Of a DNA stretch of 64,000 nucleotides, positions 13,737 to 22,560 are shown in pieces. The stretch covers positions 310,001-374,000 of the forward strand of contig NZ_LQZQ01000045.1 in assembly GCF_001593005.1 (NCBI RefSeq), given 5' to 3'. The DNA comes from Roseivirga ehrenbergii (GTDB lineage: Bacteria > Bacteroidota > Bacteroidia > Cytophagales > Cyclobacteriaceae). The number at the start of each line of letters is the position of its first letter. Positions within the stretch are counted from its first letter, which is position 1. The notes under the pieces were generated by a model that did not search any database, was not told the DNA's origin, and saw only the letters and a list, made by a program, of their open reading frames with translations. A program made the position numbers and the translations under genes.

Positions 13737-16637
13737 TTAAATAACGGCCTCCCACAACACTTCCACCGGATGTTTGGCAATTCTACTCGTACCGTCTTTG
13801 ATTTGATGACGGCAACTTGTTCCTGCAGCAGCAATAATGACTTCTTTAGGTTGCTGGCGCACGGTAGGGAAGAGCACCAATTCGCCAATTTTCATAGACA
13901 CCTCATAATGCTCCTTTTCATAACCAAACGATCCGGCCATACCACAACAGCCCGAAGCAATCATATGCACGGTAAAGTTCTTGGGTAACGAAAGCATTTT
14001 CTTGGTGGGTACCATAGACGAAAGCGACTTTTGGTGGCAATGACCATGTACTTTAATCAATTTGGTTTCGGTGCCAAACTGCTCGGAAGTAATATTCCCT
14101 TTGTCAATTTCTTGTGCCAAAAACTCTTCAATGGTAAATACATGTGCTGAAAGTACCTTTGCTTTTTCCTGCATTTCGCCCCGCGTTAGGCTGATGTATT
14201 CATCTCTAAAGGTCAGAATGGCTGAGGGTTCTACGCCAATTAATGGTGCATTAACATCGATCAGCGCACTGAATTGTTCAACGTTCTGTTCTGCCAAAAC
14301 TTTAGCTTCATCCAATAAGCCTTTAGAAAGCTGCGGACGACCAGAGTCGGCATGAGGAACAAACAGAACTTCATAGCCCAGTTGGCTTAACAGAAGCACA
14401 GTGGTTTTTCCAATTTCAGCATCATTGTAATTGGTAAACTCATCGCAGAAAAAATAGACCTTACGATTTGAGGTTCTCGGCTTAAATTCCTTTTTCAACC
14501 ACTGGGCCAAAGGCTGCTTGGCCAATGCGGGCATGCTTCGTTCTTTCGCAAAGCCCGCAATCGACTTGGCAATATTCCCTGTAAGGCGATTTCCAAACAC
14601 TAAATTATAAGCCCAAGGTGCCTTGCTGGCCAGTTTCATGCTTTTAGAAAAGTGGGCAATCTGTTTGGTGCGAAAAGGAATTCCGTTGCTTTTGTGGTAC
14701 TGATGCTGCCATTCTCCTTTTAGCTTGGCCATGTCTACATTAGAAGGACATTCTGAAGAACAGCCTTTGCACGACAGGCATAAGTCCATTACCTCCTTAA
14801 TCTCTGGATTATCAAAGGGGTTGGCCTCTGTAGAATGGGTAAGGATTTCGCGAAGCATATTGGCCCTGGCGCGTGTAGTGTCTTTTTCATCACGTGTGGC
14901 CATGTAACTCGGGCACATCGTTCCGCCACTTAATTCTGTTTTTCGGCAGTCACCCGAACCGTTGCACAATTCAGCGGAGCGCAAAATGCCTTCATGTTCT
15001 GAAAAGTCAAAAACGGTATCAAATTCAGGCGTGATTTGATTTTTCTCGTAGCGCAAGAAAGTGTCCATCGGAGGAGTGTCCACAATCTTATTGGGATTGA
15101 AAATATTTTCTGGGTCCCAAATGCGCTTCATTTGCTTTACCAGTTGGTAATTATGCTCACCAATCATTTGGGGTAGAAACTCACCGCGCAAACGCCCGTC
15201 ACCGTGTTCACCCGAAAGCGATCCTTTATATTTCTTTACCAAAGTGGCAATTTCTTCTGCAATGGTGCGGAAGAGTCTTTGGCCTTCTTCCGTCTTTAAA
15301 TTAAGAATAGGGCGCAAGTGCAATTCTCCCGAACCCGCATGCGCATAATGCACGGCAAACAGTCCATACTTCTCAAGAATTTGGTTGAACTCACGAATGT
15401 AGGCGGGCAAATCCTTAACATCTACAGCAGTATCTTCAATCACAGGTGCAGGCTTGGCATCGCCTGGAATATTGGATAACAGTCCTAAACCTGCTTTTCG
15501 TAAATCCCAAACCAGTTTAATGGCATCACCTTTTACCACAGGGTAGGCATAGCCATGGCCAGTAGTTTTCAGCTCTTCAATAAGCGTCAATACTTTGGCA
15601 TCGGCTTCATCCGCTGTTTCTCCATTAAGTTCCACCACCAAAATCGCCTGTGGGTCGCCTTGAACAAAGAAGCGATTGGCCTTGTACATGGCGTTTCGCT
15701 TGGTGGCTTCCAAAATATAATGGTCCATCAACTCACAAGCCGAAGGTGCATATTTCAGCGCAACCAAATTTGCCCGAAGGGAATCATCAATAGTTTCGGA
15801 ATGAATACAGACCAAACGTTTGTGATTGGGTGGGAGTGGAGTAAGCTTTAGTTTGGCTTGGGTAATAAAACATAAGGTACCTTCCGATCCCGCTATTAAG
15901 CTGCTAAGGTTAAAGGGGCTACCGTTTTCGCTAAATGGCTGTTGCCGCAAAAGCATATCGAGCGCATAACCGTTGTTTCTTCTGGGTACATCTGGTTTGG
16001 GGAAGCCATCAATAATCTCCTTTTGGTTAATGGGTTGCTGCAACATTTCGAGTGTTTCAGCATAGATTTTACTCTGAAGCGATTTGTTCTGCTGCTTTAA
16101 CTCATTTACCTCCACAGGGCCAAAATGGGCTTCACTACCATCGGCTAAAATGGTTTTCACTTCAAGTAAATGCTCTCTAGTACTTCCGTACACCACTGAA
16201 TTTGAACCGCAAGAATTATTGCCAATCATTCCACCAATCATGGCGCGATTGGCGGTAGAGGTTTCTGGTGCGAAAAACACCCCATATTGCGCTAAGTGTT
16301 TGTTCAGGTCGTCTCGAACAATTCCAGGTTCTACCCATGCATAGCCTTCTTCAGTATTTACTTCTAATACTTTGCCGTAGTGTTTAGACAGGTCTACTAC
16401 TATGCCATTGCCCACTACTTGACCCGCTAATGAGGTGCCGGCAGTTCTTGGAATCAGTCCTGTTTTATTTTCCCGAGCAAAATTAACTAGGGTGATAAGG
16501 TCTTTCTGGCCTTTAGGAACAGCTACTGCTAAGGGAAGCTCACGATAAGCAGAAGCATCTGTGGCATAAAGTTTTCGTGTAGTGGTATCGGTAAATAATT
16601 CGCCTTGAAGAGCAGATTGAAGGGTATTCCAGTTCAT
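13737..16637 (-). CDS. YdiJ-like FAD/Fe-S oxidoreductase (D-2-hydroxyacid dehydrogenase)
   Basis: This 966-residue protein fuses three modules. Residues about 35-200 form the FAD-binding (VAO/PCMH-type) domain, with PRTAGTSLAGQ and GGMIGNNSCGSNSV. Residues 220-520 form the FAD-oxidase C domain with AHAGSGELHLRP and SGEHGDGRLRGE. From about 550 onwards there is an Fe-S part with CNGSGDCRK and CLSCKGCSSECP clusters, then a C-terminal CCG region ending GCCGMAGSFGYE. This is the layout of YdiJ (D-2-hydroxyglutarate dehydrogenase) and related D-lactate dehydrogenases, which pass electrons to the respiratory chain. The exact hydroxyacid cannot be told from sequence. It is divergent from the sigma-factor gene at 16762. 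Confidence 0.9.
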   Translation of the reverse strand: MNWNTLQSALQGELFTDTTTRKLYATDASAYRELPLAVAVPKGQKDLITLVNFARENKTGLIPRTAGTSLAGQVVGNGIVVDLSKHYGKVLEVNTEEGYAWVEPGIVRDDLNKHLAQYGVFFAPETSTANRAMIGGMIGNNSCGSNSVVYGSTREHLLEVKTILADGSEAHFGPVEVNELKQQNKSLQSKIYAETLEMLQQPINQKEIIDGFPKPDVPRRNNGYALDMLLRQQPFSENGSPFNLSSLIAGSEGTLCFITQAKLKLTPLPPNHKRLVCIHSETIDDSLRANLVALKYAPSACELMDHYILEATKRNAMYKANRFFVQGDPQAILVVELNGETADEADAKVLTLIEELKTTGHGYAYPVVKGDAIKLVWDLRKAGLGLLSNIPGDAKPAPVIEDTAVDVKDLPAYIREFNQILEKYGLFAVHYAHAGSGELHLRPILNLKTEEGQRLFRTIAEEIATLVKKYKGSLSGEHGDGRLRGEFLPQMIGEHNYQLVKQMKRIWDPENIFNPNKIVDTPPMDTFLRYEKNQITPEFDTVFDFSEHEGILRSAELCNGSGDCRKTELSGGTMCPSYMATRDEKDTTRARANMLREILTHSTEANPFDNPEIKEVMDLCLSCKGCSSECPSNVDMAKLKGEWQHQYHKSNGIPFRTKQIAHFSKSMKLASKAPWAYNLVFGNRLTGNIAKSIAGFAKERSMPALAKQPLAQWLKKEFKPRTSNRKVYFFCDEFTNYNDAEIGKTTVLLLSQLGYEVLFVPHADSGRPQLSKGLLDEAKVLAEQNVEQFSALIDVNAPLIGVEPSAILTFRDEYISLTRGEMQEKAKVLSAHVFTIEEFLAQEIDKGNITSEQFGTETKLIKVHGHCHQKSLSSMVPTKKMLSLPKNFTVHMIASGCCGMAGSFGYEKEHYEVSMKIGELVLFPTVRQQPKEVIIAAAGTSCRHQIKDGTSRIAKHPVEVLWEAVI

Positions 16638-16761
16638 GAATGCAAATTAATTGATTCGCTTAGAACTGAACTGTTTGTTTGAAGGAATTAATTGAGCCTA
16701 TTAACTTATTTTTTCTGAGGCTAAACAATTGCATTATACTTTAGTTTCAACCCTATAATCC

Positions 16762-17328
16762 TTGATTTTGCCAACTCAACTCAAATATCTCACATCAGAA
16801 ACGCCCATTGAAGAAAGGATAGCAATGCTATTGGCTGACCGTGATAGAACAGCTGTTCGGCTCATATACCAAAACTATTCGCCCATTTTGCTAAATGTAA
16901 TTTTAAGAATAGTAAAGTATGAGGATGTCGCCAAAGATGTACTTCAAGACGCTTTATTAAAAATTTGGCGTAATTCTACTAATTTCGATGCTTCAAAGGG
17001 AAGTTTGTTTACTTGGTTAGTAAGAGTCTGCCGTAACGCTGCAATCGACAAGACGAGGTCTAAAGATTTTAAGCAAAGGCAAAAATCTGAACAATCGGTT
17101 GACCTCGTATTTGTTTCGGAAACGTTTGGGAACGAATCAGAGGTAAATGATCAGTCGGTTAGAGAATTAATGTTTCAACTCCCCGAAAAACAGCGTACGC
17201 TTATTAGTATGTCGTTTTTTGAGGGATACAGCCATCCAGAAATTTCTGAGCGACTAAGTATTCCTTTAGGAACAGTGAAAACGCGCATTAGAATGGCGCT
17301 ACAACATTTAAGGTCAGTAGTAGAATGA
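16762..17328 (+). CDS. ECF sigma factor, SigK-like
   Basis: The product of up to 188 residues has region 2 (AVRLIYQNYSPILLNVILRI, DVLQDALLKIWRN, then SLFTWLVRVCRNAAID) and region 4 (LPEKQRTLISMSFFEGYSH, IPLGTVKTRIRMALQHLR). It directs RNA polymerase to specific promoters. The listed start is TTG 16762; TTG 16768 and ATG 16828 are alternatives, the last being the first ATG and leaving a complete region 2. It overlaps the anti-sigma gene by 4 bp (ATGA at 17325), which supports translational coupling. The downstream anti-sigma and fasciclin genes suggest a SigK-type unit. Confidence 0.92.
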   Translation: MILPTQLKYLTSETPIEERIAMLLADRDRTAVRLIYQNYSPILLNVILRIVKYEDVAKDVLQDALLKIWRNSTNFDASKGSLFTWLVRVCRNAAIDKTRSKDFKQRQKSEQSVDLVFVSETFGNESEVNDQSVRELMFQLPEKQRTLISMSFFEGYSHPEISERLSIPLGTVKTRIRMALQHLRSVVE

Positions 17329-18140
17329 ATATTCAAGAGTACATAGCATCAGGTATTTTGGAGTCTTATTGGGCAGGTGAGCTCAGTGATGAGGAAATGC
17401 AGGAAGTAGATGCAATGGCAGTTCGTTATCCAGAAATAGCCGCAGAACTCGATGAATTAAGGAATGTACTTATCAGTTTGGCCAATAGTCAAGCGGGTGC
17501 TGAAGATTCAGCCGTACTTGATTTGGTAACGAGTACCATTCGGGACGAGGAAAAGGAAGCTTTTTTAAGGGCTATTGACGAACCTGAAACTCAAATCAAG
17601 AAAATTAGAGTAATTCCTAGATGGATAACCGCGGCAGCTGTTTTGTTGTTTTTGAGCATTGCATTCAATGTTTATTTCTTTTTAAGAATGCAAAGCGCAA
17701 AAGACGATGTGCGTAGAATTGCTGCAGAGAATTCAAAAATGGCTTATAAAATTGAGTCTACTCAACAAGAATTAGACTATGCCGAATTACGTGTAGCTCA
17801 TTTTTTGAATGATGATAATATACATGTGCGATTGGATGGTTCTGAACTCTCTCCAAAATCATTTGCCAATGTTTTCTGGAATAAGAACACCAATGCTGTA
17901 TTTATCAGTGTAGATAATTTACCTGAGCCACCAAAAGGACATCAATATCAGCTTTGGGCCATCAAACCTGGGCAAGCTCCAATCGATGCCGGAATTTTTG
18001 ACCATAACCAATTGGTGCAAGAATTAAAAGTGATCAAAGGAGAGGTGCAAGCTTTTGCCATTACGCTCGAAGAAGAGGGAGGTACACCTGTTGCTACCGT
18101 AGATCAAACCTATGCCAGAGGTTTTTTGAAAAAAAGTTAG
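17325..18140 (+). CDS. Anti-sigma factor, RskA-like
   Basis: The 271-residue protein has a short cytoplasmic N-terminal domain with a Zn-less anti-sigma fold (EYIASGILESYWAGELSDEE, DAMAVRYPEIAAELDEL), one membrane helix around residues 98-118 (a Trp-Ile start to VYFFL), a coiled-coil, and a C-terminal periplasmic RskA domain (VRLDGSELSPKSFANVFW, then PPKGHQYQLWAI). It should hold the sigma factor encoded upstream at the inner membrane and release it after proteolysis. The 4-bp overlap with the sigma gene fits this pairing. Confidence 0.92.
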   Translation: MNIQEYIASGILESYWAGELSDEEMQEVDAMAVRYPEIAAELDELRNVLISLANSQAGAEDSAVLDLVTSTIRDEEKEAFLRAIDEPETQIKKIRVIPRWITAAAVLLFLSIAFNVYFFLRMQSAKDDVRRIAAENSKMAYKIESTQQELDYAELRVAHFLNDDNIHVRLDGSELSPKSFANVFWNKNTNAVFISVDNLPEPPKGHQYQLWAIKPGQAPIDAGIFDHNQLVQELKVIKGEVQAFAITLEEEGGTPVATVDQTYARGFLKKS

Positions 18141-18218
18141 GCATCAAAAATCTATAGCCATCTCTTTGGTCGTAGTTAGAGTGAATTTAAACTAAAACAC
18201 GTTCAAATCATTCTAATT

Positions 18219-18722
18219 ATGAAAACTCAAAAATTAAGAAATCTAATTTTAGGTACAGTTGTAGCTTTATTTGCTACTATCAATGTTGTTAAAGCGCAAT
18301 CTAACGACATTGTTGATTTAGCAGTAGGAAATGACAACCTAAAAACGCTAGTAGCCGCTGTTAAAGCTGCTGGCTTGGTTGAGACTTTGAAAAGCACTGG
18401 TCCTTTCACTGTTTTTGCCCCAACCGATGCCGCATTTGCCGCTTTGCCTGCCGGAACGCTAGATATGTTATTAAAGCCAGAAAACAAGGATAAGCTAGTA
18501 GCAGTGTTAACCTACCACGTTGTTTCGGGTAAAGTAATGTCAACCGACCTTTCCAATGGTCAGGAAGCTGCTACCGTACAAGGGGAGAAGGTTAAAGTGA
18601 TGATGGCCAATGGTAAAGTAATGATTAGTGGAGCTACTGTAGTGGCTGCTGATGTGAAAGCTAGCAACGGAGTAGTGCATGTAATTGATAAAGTGATTTT
18701 GCCTCCGAGCATGATGAAATAG
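18219..18722 (+). CDS. Fasciclin (FAS1) domain secreted protein
   Basis: The 167-residue protein has a Sec signal peptide (about residues 1-26, ending VKAQ) and a single FAS1 domain. The H1 box ([19 protein letters not shown]), the YHVV motif and the H2 box ([13 protein letters not shown]) are intact. FAS1 proteins mediate adhesion or bind small ligands outside the cell. It lies 78 bp after the RskA-like gene, followed by a strong terminator. In Mycobacterium tuberculosis, SigK/RskA control the fasciclin proteins MPT70 and MPT83, so this protein is a likely target of the sigma factor upstream. Confidence 0.95.
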   Translation: MKTQKLRNLILGTVVALFATINVVKAQSNDIVDLAVGNDNLKTLVAAVKAAGLVETLKSTGPFTVFAPTDAAFAALPAGTLDMLLKPENKDKLVAVLTYHVVSGKVMSTDLSNGQEAATVQGEKVKVMMANGKVMISGATVVAADVKASNGVVHVIDKVILPPSMMK

Positions 18723-18751
18723 TTCATCGTTCATTTTGGTTATGTTGTTTG

Positions 18752-18780
18752 GCCCTCGATGAAAATCGGGGGCTTTTTTT
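18752..18780 (+). terminator. Intrinsic terminator after the fasciclin gene
   Basis: The stem GCCCTCGAT / ATCGGGGGC, with one G-T pair, encloses GAAA and is followed directly by seven T residues. It ends the sigma/anti-sigma/fasciclin unit. Confidence 0.92.
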
Positions 18781-18825
18781 GGAAATGGTGTATAGCCGAT
18801 GTTACCAGCTGCCTTTTTTTATTCT

Positions 18826-19722
18826 TCAAATCTCACATAATAGTGTGACTGGAAATTTTTGTTCTCCAAAGACTTTCATGTGATTGTCAAGGTCATCGAA
18901 TATACTTTCAAACCTGTCAAATGAGGATTCATAACCATATCCACCATCTTTTTTAAAACTCTCTTTTATCTTTAGTTTGCCGACAACTTCAAACTTGTCC
19001 TTAAATGTGATTATATCCCTGTGTGTTACTAAATGATAAGAAAGGCCAAAAAAGAAATTGTCTTGCTTTGTATATCGCCAAATTTCGTCAACGTTGGGTT
19101 GTTCGGATAAAGTTGTTTTGGAGTCGTATCCAGACCCAATTTTTAGTCCAGCAATGGAGTAATTTTTTAGTTCATCAATTGTCGGCTTTGTTTTGCCTTT
19201 ATAAGTTGTTGCTACAAGGCCATAAGTGCATTGTCCACGCTGTTGAGTTACTTTGGCACAAATTACAGCGTAGTAGTTTTTGTCGGAAAGTTGAAAAGTC
19301 AAGATATCGTCAGGTTGAAAATAAAAGTTCTTTCTTAGCTTATATTTTTTTCGTTTTCTGATTTTTTGATTCGGTTCGGATATTTTCTTTAAAAGCTTAT
19401 CAAGTTCGTTTTGACGTTTCTTGCCTTCATTATCATCGCATTCTTCTGTCCAAATTTTAACCCCCGCTTTTAAGTCAGTAACTCGTTTTACTTCATTGAG
19501 CATTTCATTTGTTATTTCTCCGATTTCCCAAAAAGCCAAAGCGTAAGTTGTCACAAAAATTTCGTAATAAAAGTCGGTGTTAGGTCCGTAATCGTCCTTT
19601 ACAAATGGAACTTCCTTTCTTATGGTTTCAATGTTTGCATCACTGTCATACAAGTCCATGATTCGGTCGTATGTATCTCTCGCTAAATCTCCGTCAATTA
19701 TTTTAACTCCGTCTGTTGCCAT
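18826..19722 (-). CDS. Accessory protein of unknown function, possible Imm26-like domain
   Basis: The 298-residue protein has no signal peptide. The N-terminal half is helical and acidic; a basic linker (KIRKRKKYKLRK) near residue 125 leads into a beta-rich part beginning FYFQPDDILTFQLSDKNYYA, a pattern resembling Imm26-type immunity proteins. That family link is weak. The gene is AT-richer than neighbouring core genes and is the first of three reverse-strand genes in an island between the fasciclin gene and HMG-CoA lyase. A sequence with attC-like features separates it from the gene upstream. Confidence 0.6.
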   Translation of the reverse strand: MATDGVKIIDGDLARDTYDRIMDLYDSDANIETIRKEVPFVKDDYGPNTDFYYEIFVTTYALAFWEIGEITNEMLNEVKRVTDLKAGVKIWTEECDDNEGKKRQNELDKLLKKISEPNQKIRKRKKYKLRKNFYFQPDDILTFQLSDKNYYAVICAKVTQQRGQCTYGLVATTYKGKTKPTIDELKNYSIAGLKIGSGYDSKTTLSEQPNVDEIWRYTKQDNFFFGLSYHLVTHRDIITFKDKFEVVGKLKIKESFKKDGGYGYESSFDRFESIFDDLDNHMKVFGEQKFPVTLLCEI

Positions 19723-19744
19723 TGTCTATGGTCTCGATTTTTTA

Positions 19745-19795
19745 GGTTGCCGCTAACGGTTTGGCTATGCACAGTGTCCCGAAGAGCACTATTGC
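19745..19795. other. Possible attC-like remnant between island genes
   Basis: GCCGCTAACGGTTTGGCTATGCACAGTG followed by CACTATTGC resembles part of the repeat at 4604-4637 (GCTAAC followed by an ACG/TGC core). It stands 22 bp before the start codon of the 18826-19722 gene, the same position as in the first island. No clear second arm is present, so support is weak. Confidence 0.25.
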
Positions 19796-20671
19796 TTATA
19801 GATTTTGTTGTGTGTAGTTTTTTTTTATTTCATATTCAAATTCGAGAACTTTCAAATTCCATAAAGTCAAGGTCTGTGTCGCACTAATTTTATCATTTAT
19901 GCTTTTTACGACTAATTTGTCTTTGAAGGACTTGATAAATTTACTCCATAATTGTCCTTTAGAATCCCTAAGCAAGAAGTAGAATCCACTATTTCCAATT
20001 CTTTGTCCCGAAGAATCTAAAATGAGTTCTCCATTTCTGCCAACACTCGGAGTCAATATCACTGTTGCGTTTCCATTTGGTAAAGGAAAAATGGCCTTGA
20101 TACAAATCTGTTTGTTTGGTAAAGAGCAGGTCTCATATACTCCTGAGTAAACAACTTGACCTGTCGATTTCAAAGTCCTGAGCCAAATTGTTCGTTTAAC
20201 TTCATTTGTCTTAGTGTCGACTAGTTTAATTATTTCATTCGTTAGTCCTGATGCATCTTTGAGGTTTTCAATTGGGACATTAAGTTGTTCAATTCTCTTA
20301 CTGAAAACACTTTTTACTACGATTCCGAAAACTTTGAAAAATGGGTTCCATTTTGCCTTTAGAAGCAGGTCATAATTTGATGTGCTTTCATAGAAGTTAA
20401 TTACGTTTGGAGACAATCTTTTAAGTTCATTTTCAGGCAGTCCGAGATTTAGAATTGAATCAAGTAGTCCTTTGTTTTTTCTCTGTGTATCAATTACTAA
20501 ACTCTCATTTTTAGCTAACTGCTCAACGAATTTTATCCCGATTTCTTTTGTCCCGCCAAATGGGCCTAAAAGCCATTGGTGTTTTTTATTGTTAATTCTT
20601 TGTCCAAATAGTATAACCCATTGTTGAGTAATCCAATCCTGTATGCTTTGATTTTCCCTAGCTATTCCCAT
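19796..20671 (-). CDS. Protein of unknown function
   Basis: I do not recognise this 291-residue protein. It has no signal peptide; there is one moderately hydrophobic stretch (FFKVFGIVVKSVF) near residue 115 and a beta-rich C-terminal half with well-defined turns (LPNGNATVILTPSVGRNGEL). The first part (GQRINNKKHQWLLGPFGG) is polar. It lies 15 bp downstream of the CrtA-like gene on the same strand and is probably cotranscribed with it, so it may act on or with the same substrate. Low GC suggests acquisition. Confidence 0.55.
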   Translation of the reverse strand: MGIARENQSIQDWITQQWVILFGQRINNKKHQWLLGPFGGTKEIGIKFVEQLAKNESLVIDTQRKNKGLLDSILNLGLPENELKRLSPNVINFYESTSNYDLLLKAKWNPFFKVFGIVVKSVFSKRIEQLNVPIENLKDASGLTNEIIKLVDTKTNEVKRTIWLRTLKSTGQVVYSGVYETCSLPNKQICIKAIFPLPNGNATVILTPSVGRNGELILDSSGQRIGNSGFYFLLRDSKGQLWSKFIKSFKDKLVVKSINDKISATQTLTLWNLKVLEFEYEIKKNYTQQNL

Positions 20672-20686
20672 CTCCGCAAATAAGGG

Positions 20687-21388
20687 TTAATTCTTTAGAA
20701 TAAAATTCGATTGACCTTTCCATTCTCCAAACTCCGCTAAAGGCTTAAATCGAAGTGTGGTAAACTCAAAATGAAAGTCTTTTCTTTCCCTTTCTTGCAT
20801 TGCGTTAGAATGCCTTTTTGGTTTTTCAACTTTACTATGACCATGCACCATATCGGTCATTTCTTTTTCAGATTTCCAAATTGAAAAGGTCGAGACTGTG
20901 TTAGGGAACTTAACTGAGGCTAGCGAGAGAGTTGTTCCTGGGTGGTCTCTAACGAGCTTCTCAACGGGTCTTCCCCAATGAATAAATCTAGGAACAGCTA
21001 AAGGTTTCATTCTTGCTATCGTAACAGTAACAACAGGAGAGTTTGGACCTTCTAATTGGTCTTTATCATTTGGTAATTTAAATCCGCTAAACTTTCCCCA
21101 TTCTCTGACAAACGACAAACGCACATGCCAACCTTTTGCTAAAGTTCTTCCAAAACTGTCCTGTTCCAAATAGCTTTCAAGTGCATTTTCATTTTCCCAT
21201 TGCATAAAGACCGCTACTTGTCCTATTAAAACTCGAGAAGTCGAAAAGATGGGAGACCCTAAGGTCATTGCAGTCATGTATTCGGAATGGATAAGTCCTT
21301 TAGTGTCTTTGGCAATTGGACTTGAGAATATTCTCCTTACTGCTTCAAAAAATGGAAGTTCAATTAAATGATAAGAGAATATGCTCAC
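20687..21388 (-). CDS. CrtA-like (spheroidene monooxygenase-type) protein
   Basis: The 233-residue protein resembles CrtA carotenoid oxygenases in motif order: a first ferredoxin-like half with FMQWENENALESYLEQD, then VTVTIARMKPLAVPRFIHW, a central HPGTTLSLASVKFP, and TFSIWKSEKEMTDMVHG followed by an ERERKDFHFEFTTLRF helix. CrtA adds a keto group to carotenoids, but no other carotenoid gene is near, so a wider family role (a dimeric alpha-beta-barrel monooxygenase-like protein) is possible. It starts a two-gene unit with 19796-20671. Two palindromes lie 60-100 bp upstream of the start. Confidence 0.5.
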   Translation of the reverse strand: MSIFSYHLIELPFFEAVRRIFSSPIAKDTKGLIHSEYMTAMTLGSPIFSTSRVLIGQVAVFMQWENENALESYLEQDSFGRTLAKGWHVRLSFVREWGKFSGFKLPNDKDQLEGPNSPVVTVTIARMKPLAVPRFIHWGRPVEKLVRDHPGTTLSLASVKFPNTVSTFSIWKSEKEMTDMVHGHSKVEKPKRHSNAMQERERKDFHFEFTTLRFKPLAEFGEWKGQSNFILKN

Positions 21389-21448
21389 TTTGTCTTTGAT
21401 TGAATTGTTAGTTCTTTAGGTTTCTTCAAATTACACACAACATATCAC

Positions 21449-21470
21449 TATACGCAACTAGTTGCGTATA
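21449..21470. promoter_or_regulatory. 22-bp perfect palindrome, probable operator
   Basis: TATACGCAACT is followed at once by its reverse complement AGTTGCGTATA. The CAACTAGTTG core is similar to sites bound by MarR/HxlR-type dimers (inference). It lies 61 bp upstream of the CrtA-like gene start, within the likely promoter. Confidence 0.5.
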
Positions 21471-21487
21471 TATCTTATGTAAGATAT
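21470..21487. promoter_or_regulatory. Second palindrome adjoining the first
   Basis: ATATCTTA and TAAGATAT face each other across TG. It directly abuts the 21449-21470 palindrome, giving two tandem dyads of different sequence about 60-100 bp upstream of the CrtA-like gene. Confidence 0.45.
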
Positions 21488-21691
21488 TAAAACTTCCTTA
21501 TAGCACATAAATGAGTCGTTATATGTAAGCCATATAGATGGCTTGCTGTAGAAGAGGACTGTGATCGAGTGTATTTTGGGGGATTTTAATTTTATCGCTA
21601 AACTCGAAATTCATAATGAATGGAGTTGGTTCATAAAGTGATCCTTTAATTTCCGAATGATTTGTCTTAAATAGTAAGTTAATTCACACTT

Positions 21692-22540
21692 ATGAAAATA
21701 ATTGAATGCCCAAGGGATGCCATGCAGGGCCTCCATGATTTTATACCTACAGAAACCAAAGCGGCCTACATTAATCAATTGCTCAAAGTTGGTTTCGATA
21801 CCATCGACTTTGGAAGTTTCGTATCGCCTAAAGCCATTCCGCAATTGCGCGATACGGCTGAAGTTTTAAGTCGGTTGGATATGTCAATTACCAAGTCGAA
21901 ATTACTGGCCATTATCGCCAATACAAGAGGGGCGGAGGACGCTGTGAATTTCGAAGAAATCACCTACTTAGGATTCCCGCTTTCTATTTCGGAGCAGTTC
22001 CAAATGCGGAACACAAATAAGTCCATTGCTGAAGCTTTGGTGCAGTTGGAAGCCATCCAAAATCTCTGCATCAAACACAACAAAAAACTGGTGACTTACA
22101 TTTCTATGGGCTTCGGCAATCCTTATGGCGAAACCTTTAATGCCGAGATTGTAGCTGAGTTTGTGGAAAAGCTTGTCCAACTCAAAGTTGAAATTATAAG
22201 TTTATCTGATACGATAGGAGTAGCTGAACCACAACTGATTAAAGATATTTTTAAAAATAGTATAACCGCCTACCCAACTACAGAAATAGGTGCGCATTTC
22301 CATTCTACGCCTCAGAAGATTGTTGAGAAAGTGAGCTCTGCTTACGAAGCGGGCTGTCGCAGATTCGACACGGCCATGAAAGGTTTTGGCGGTTGCCCAA
22401 TGGCTACCGATGCACTCACGGGTAATATCGATACTGAAGTTTTGGTCCGTTATTTTGATGAGCAAAAAGTGGAGTTAGGCTTAGGCCGAAAGGCCTTCTC
22501 GGAAGCTATGTTGATGGCCAGTAAAGTGTTTCCAGCTTAG
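21692..22540 (+). CDS. mvaB: Hydroxymethylglutaryl-CoA lyase
   Basis: The 282-residue TIM-barrel enzyme of the HMGL-like family cleaves HMG-CoA to acetyl-CoA and acetoacetate in leucine degradation or ketone metabolism. It has CPRDAMQGL in place of the usual SPRDGLQ motif, the metal-binding AHFHSTP (usually HxHDT), and the catalytic-Cys loop GFGGCPMA followed by TDALTGNIDTE. These substitutions, in particular Ser for Asp after the HFH, are typical of some Bacteroidota members. The N-terminus begins almost at the catalytic Arg loop, as in other members, which supports the start. The hydrolase gene downstream follows after 20 bp. Confidence 0.9.
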   Translation: MKIIECPRDAMQGLHDFIPTETKAAYINQLLKVGFDTIDFGSFVSPKAIPQLRDTAEVLSRLDMSITKSKLLAIIANTRGAEDAVNFEEITYLGFPLSISEQFQMRNTNKSIAEALVQLEAIQNLCIKHNKKLVTYISMGFGNPYGETFNAEIVAEFVEKLVQLKVEIISLSDTIGVAEPQLIKDIFKNSITAYPTTEIGAHFHSTPQKIVEKVSSAYEAGCRRFDTAMKGFGGCPMATDALTGNIDTEVLVRYFDEQKVELGLGRKAFSEAMLMASKVFPA

Positions 22541-22560
22541 CTTAAACTTTCAATAAATTG

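Larger units (their letters stand above)
21389..21691. other. Divergent intergenic region
   Basis: It separates the reverse-strand CrtA-like gene from the forward-strand HMG-CoA lyase gene and must contain both promoters. Apart from the two palindromes there is nothing recognisable. Confidence 0.6.
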
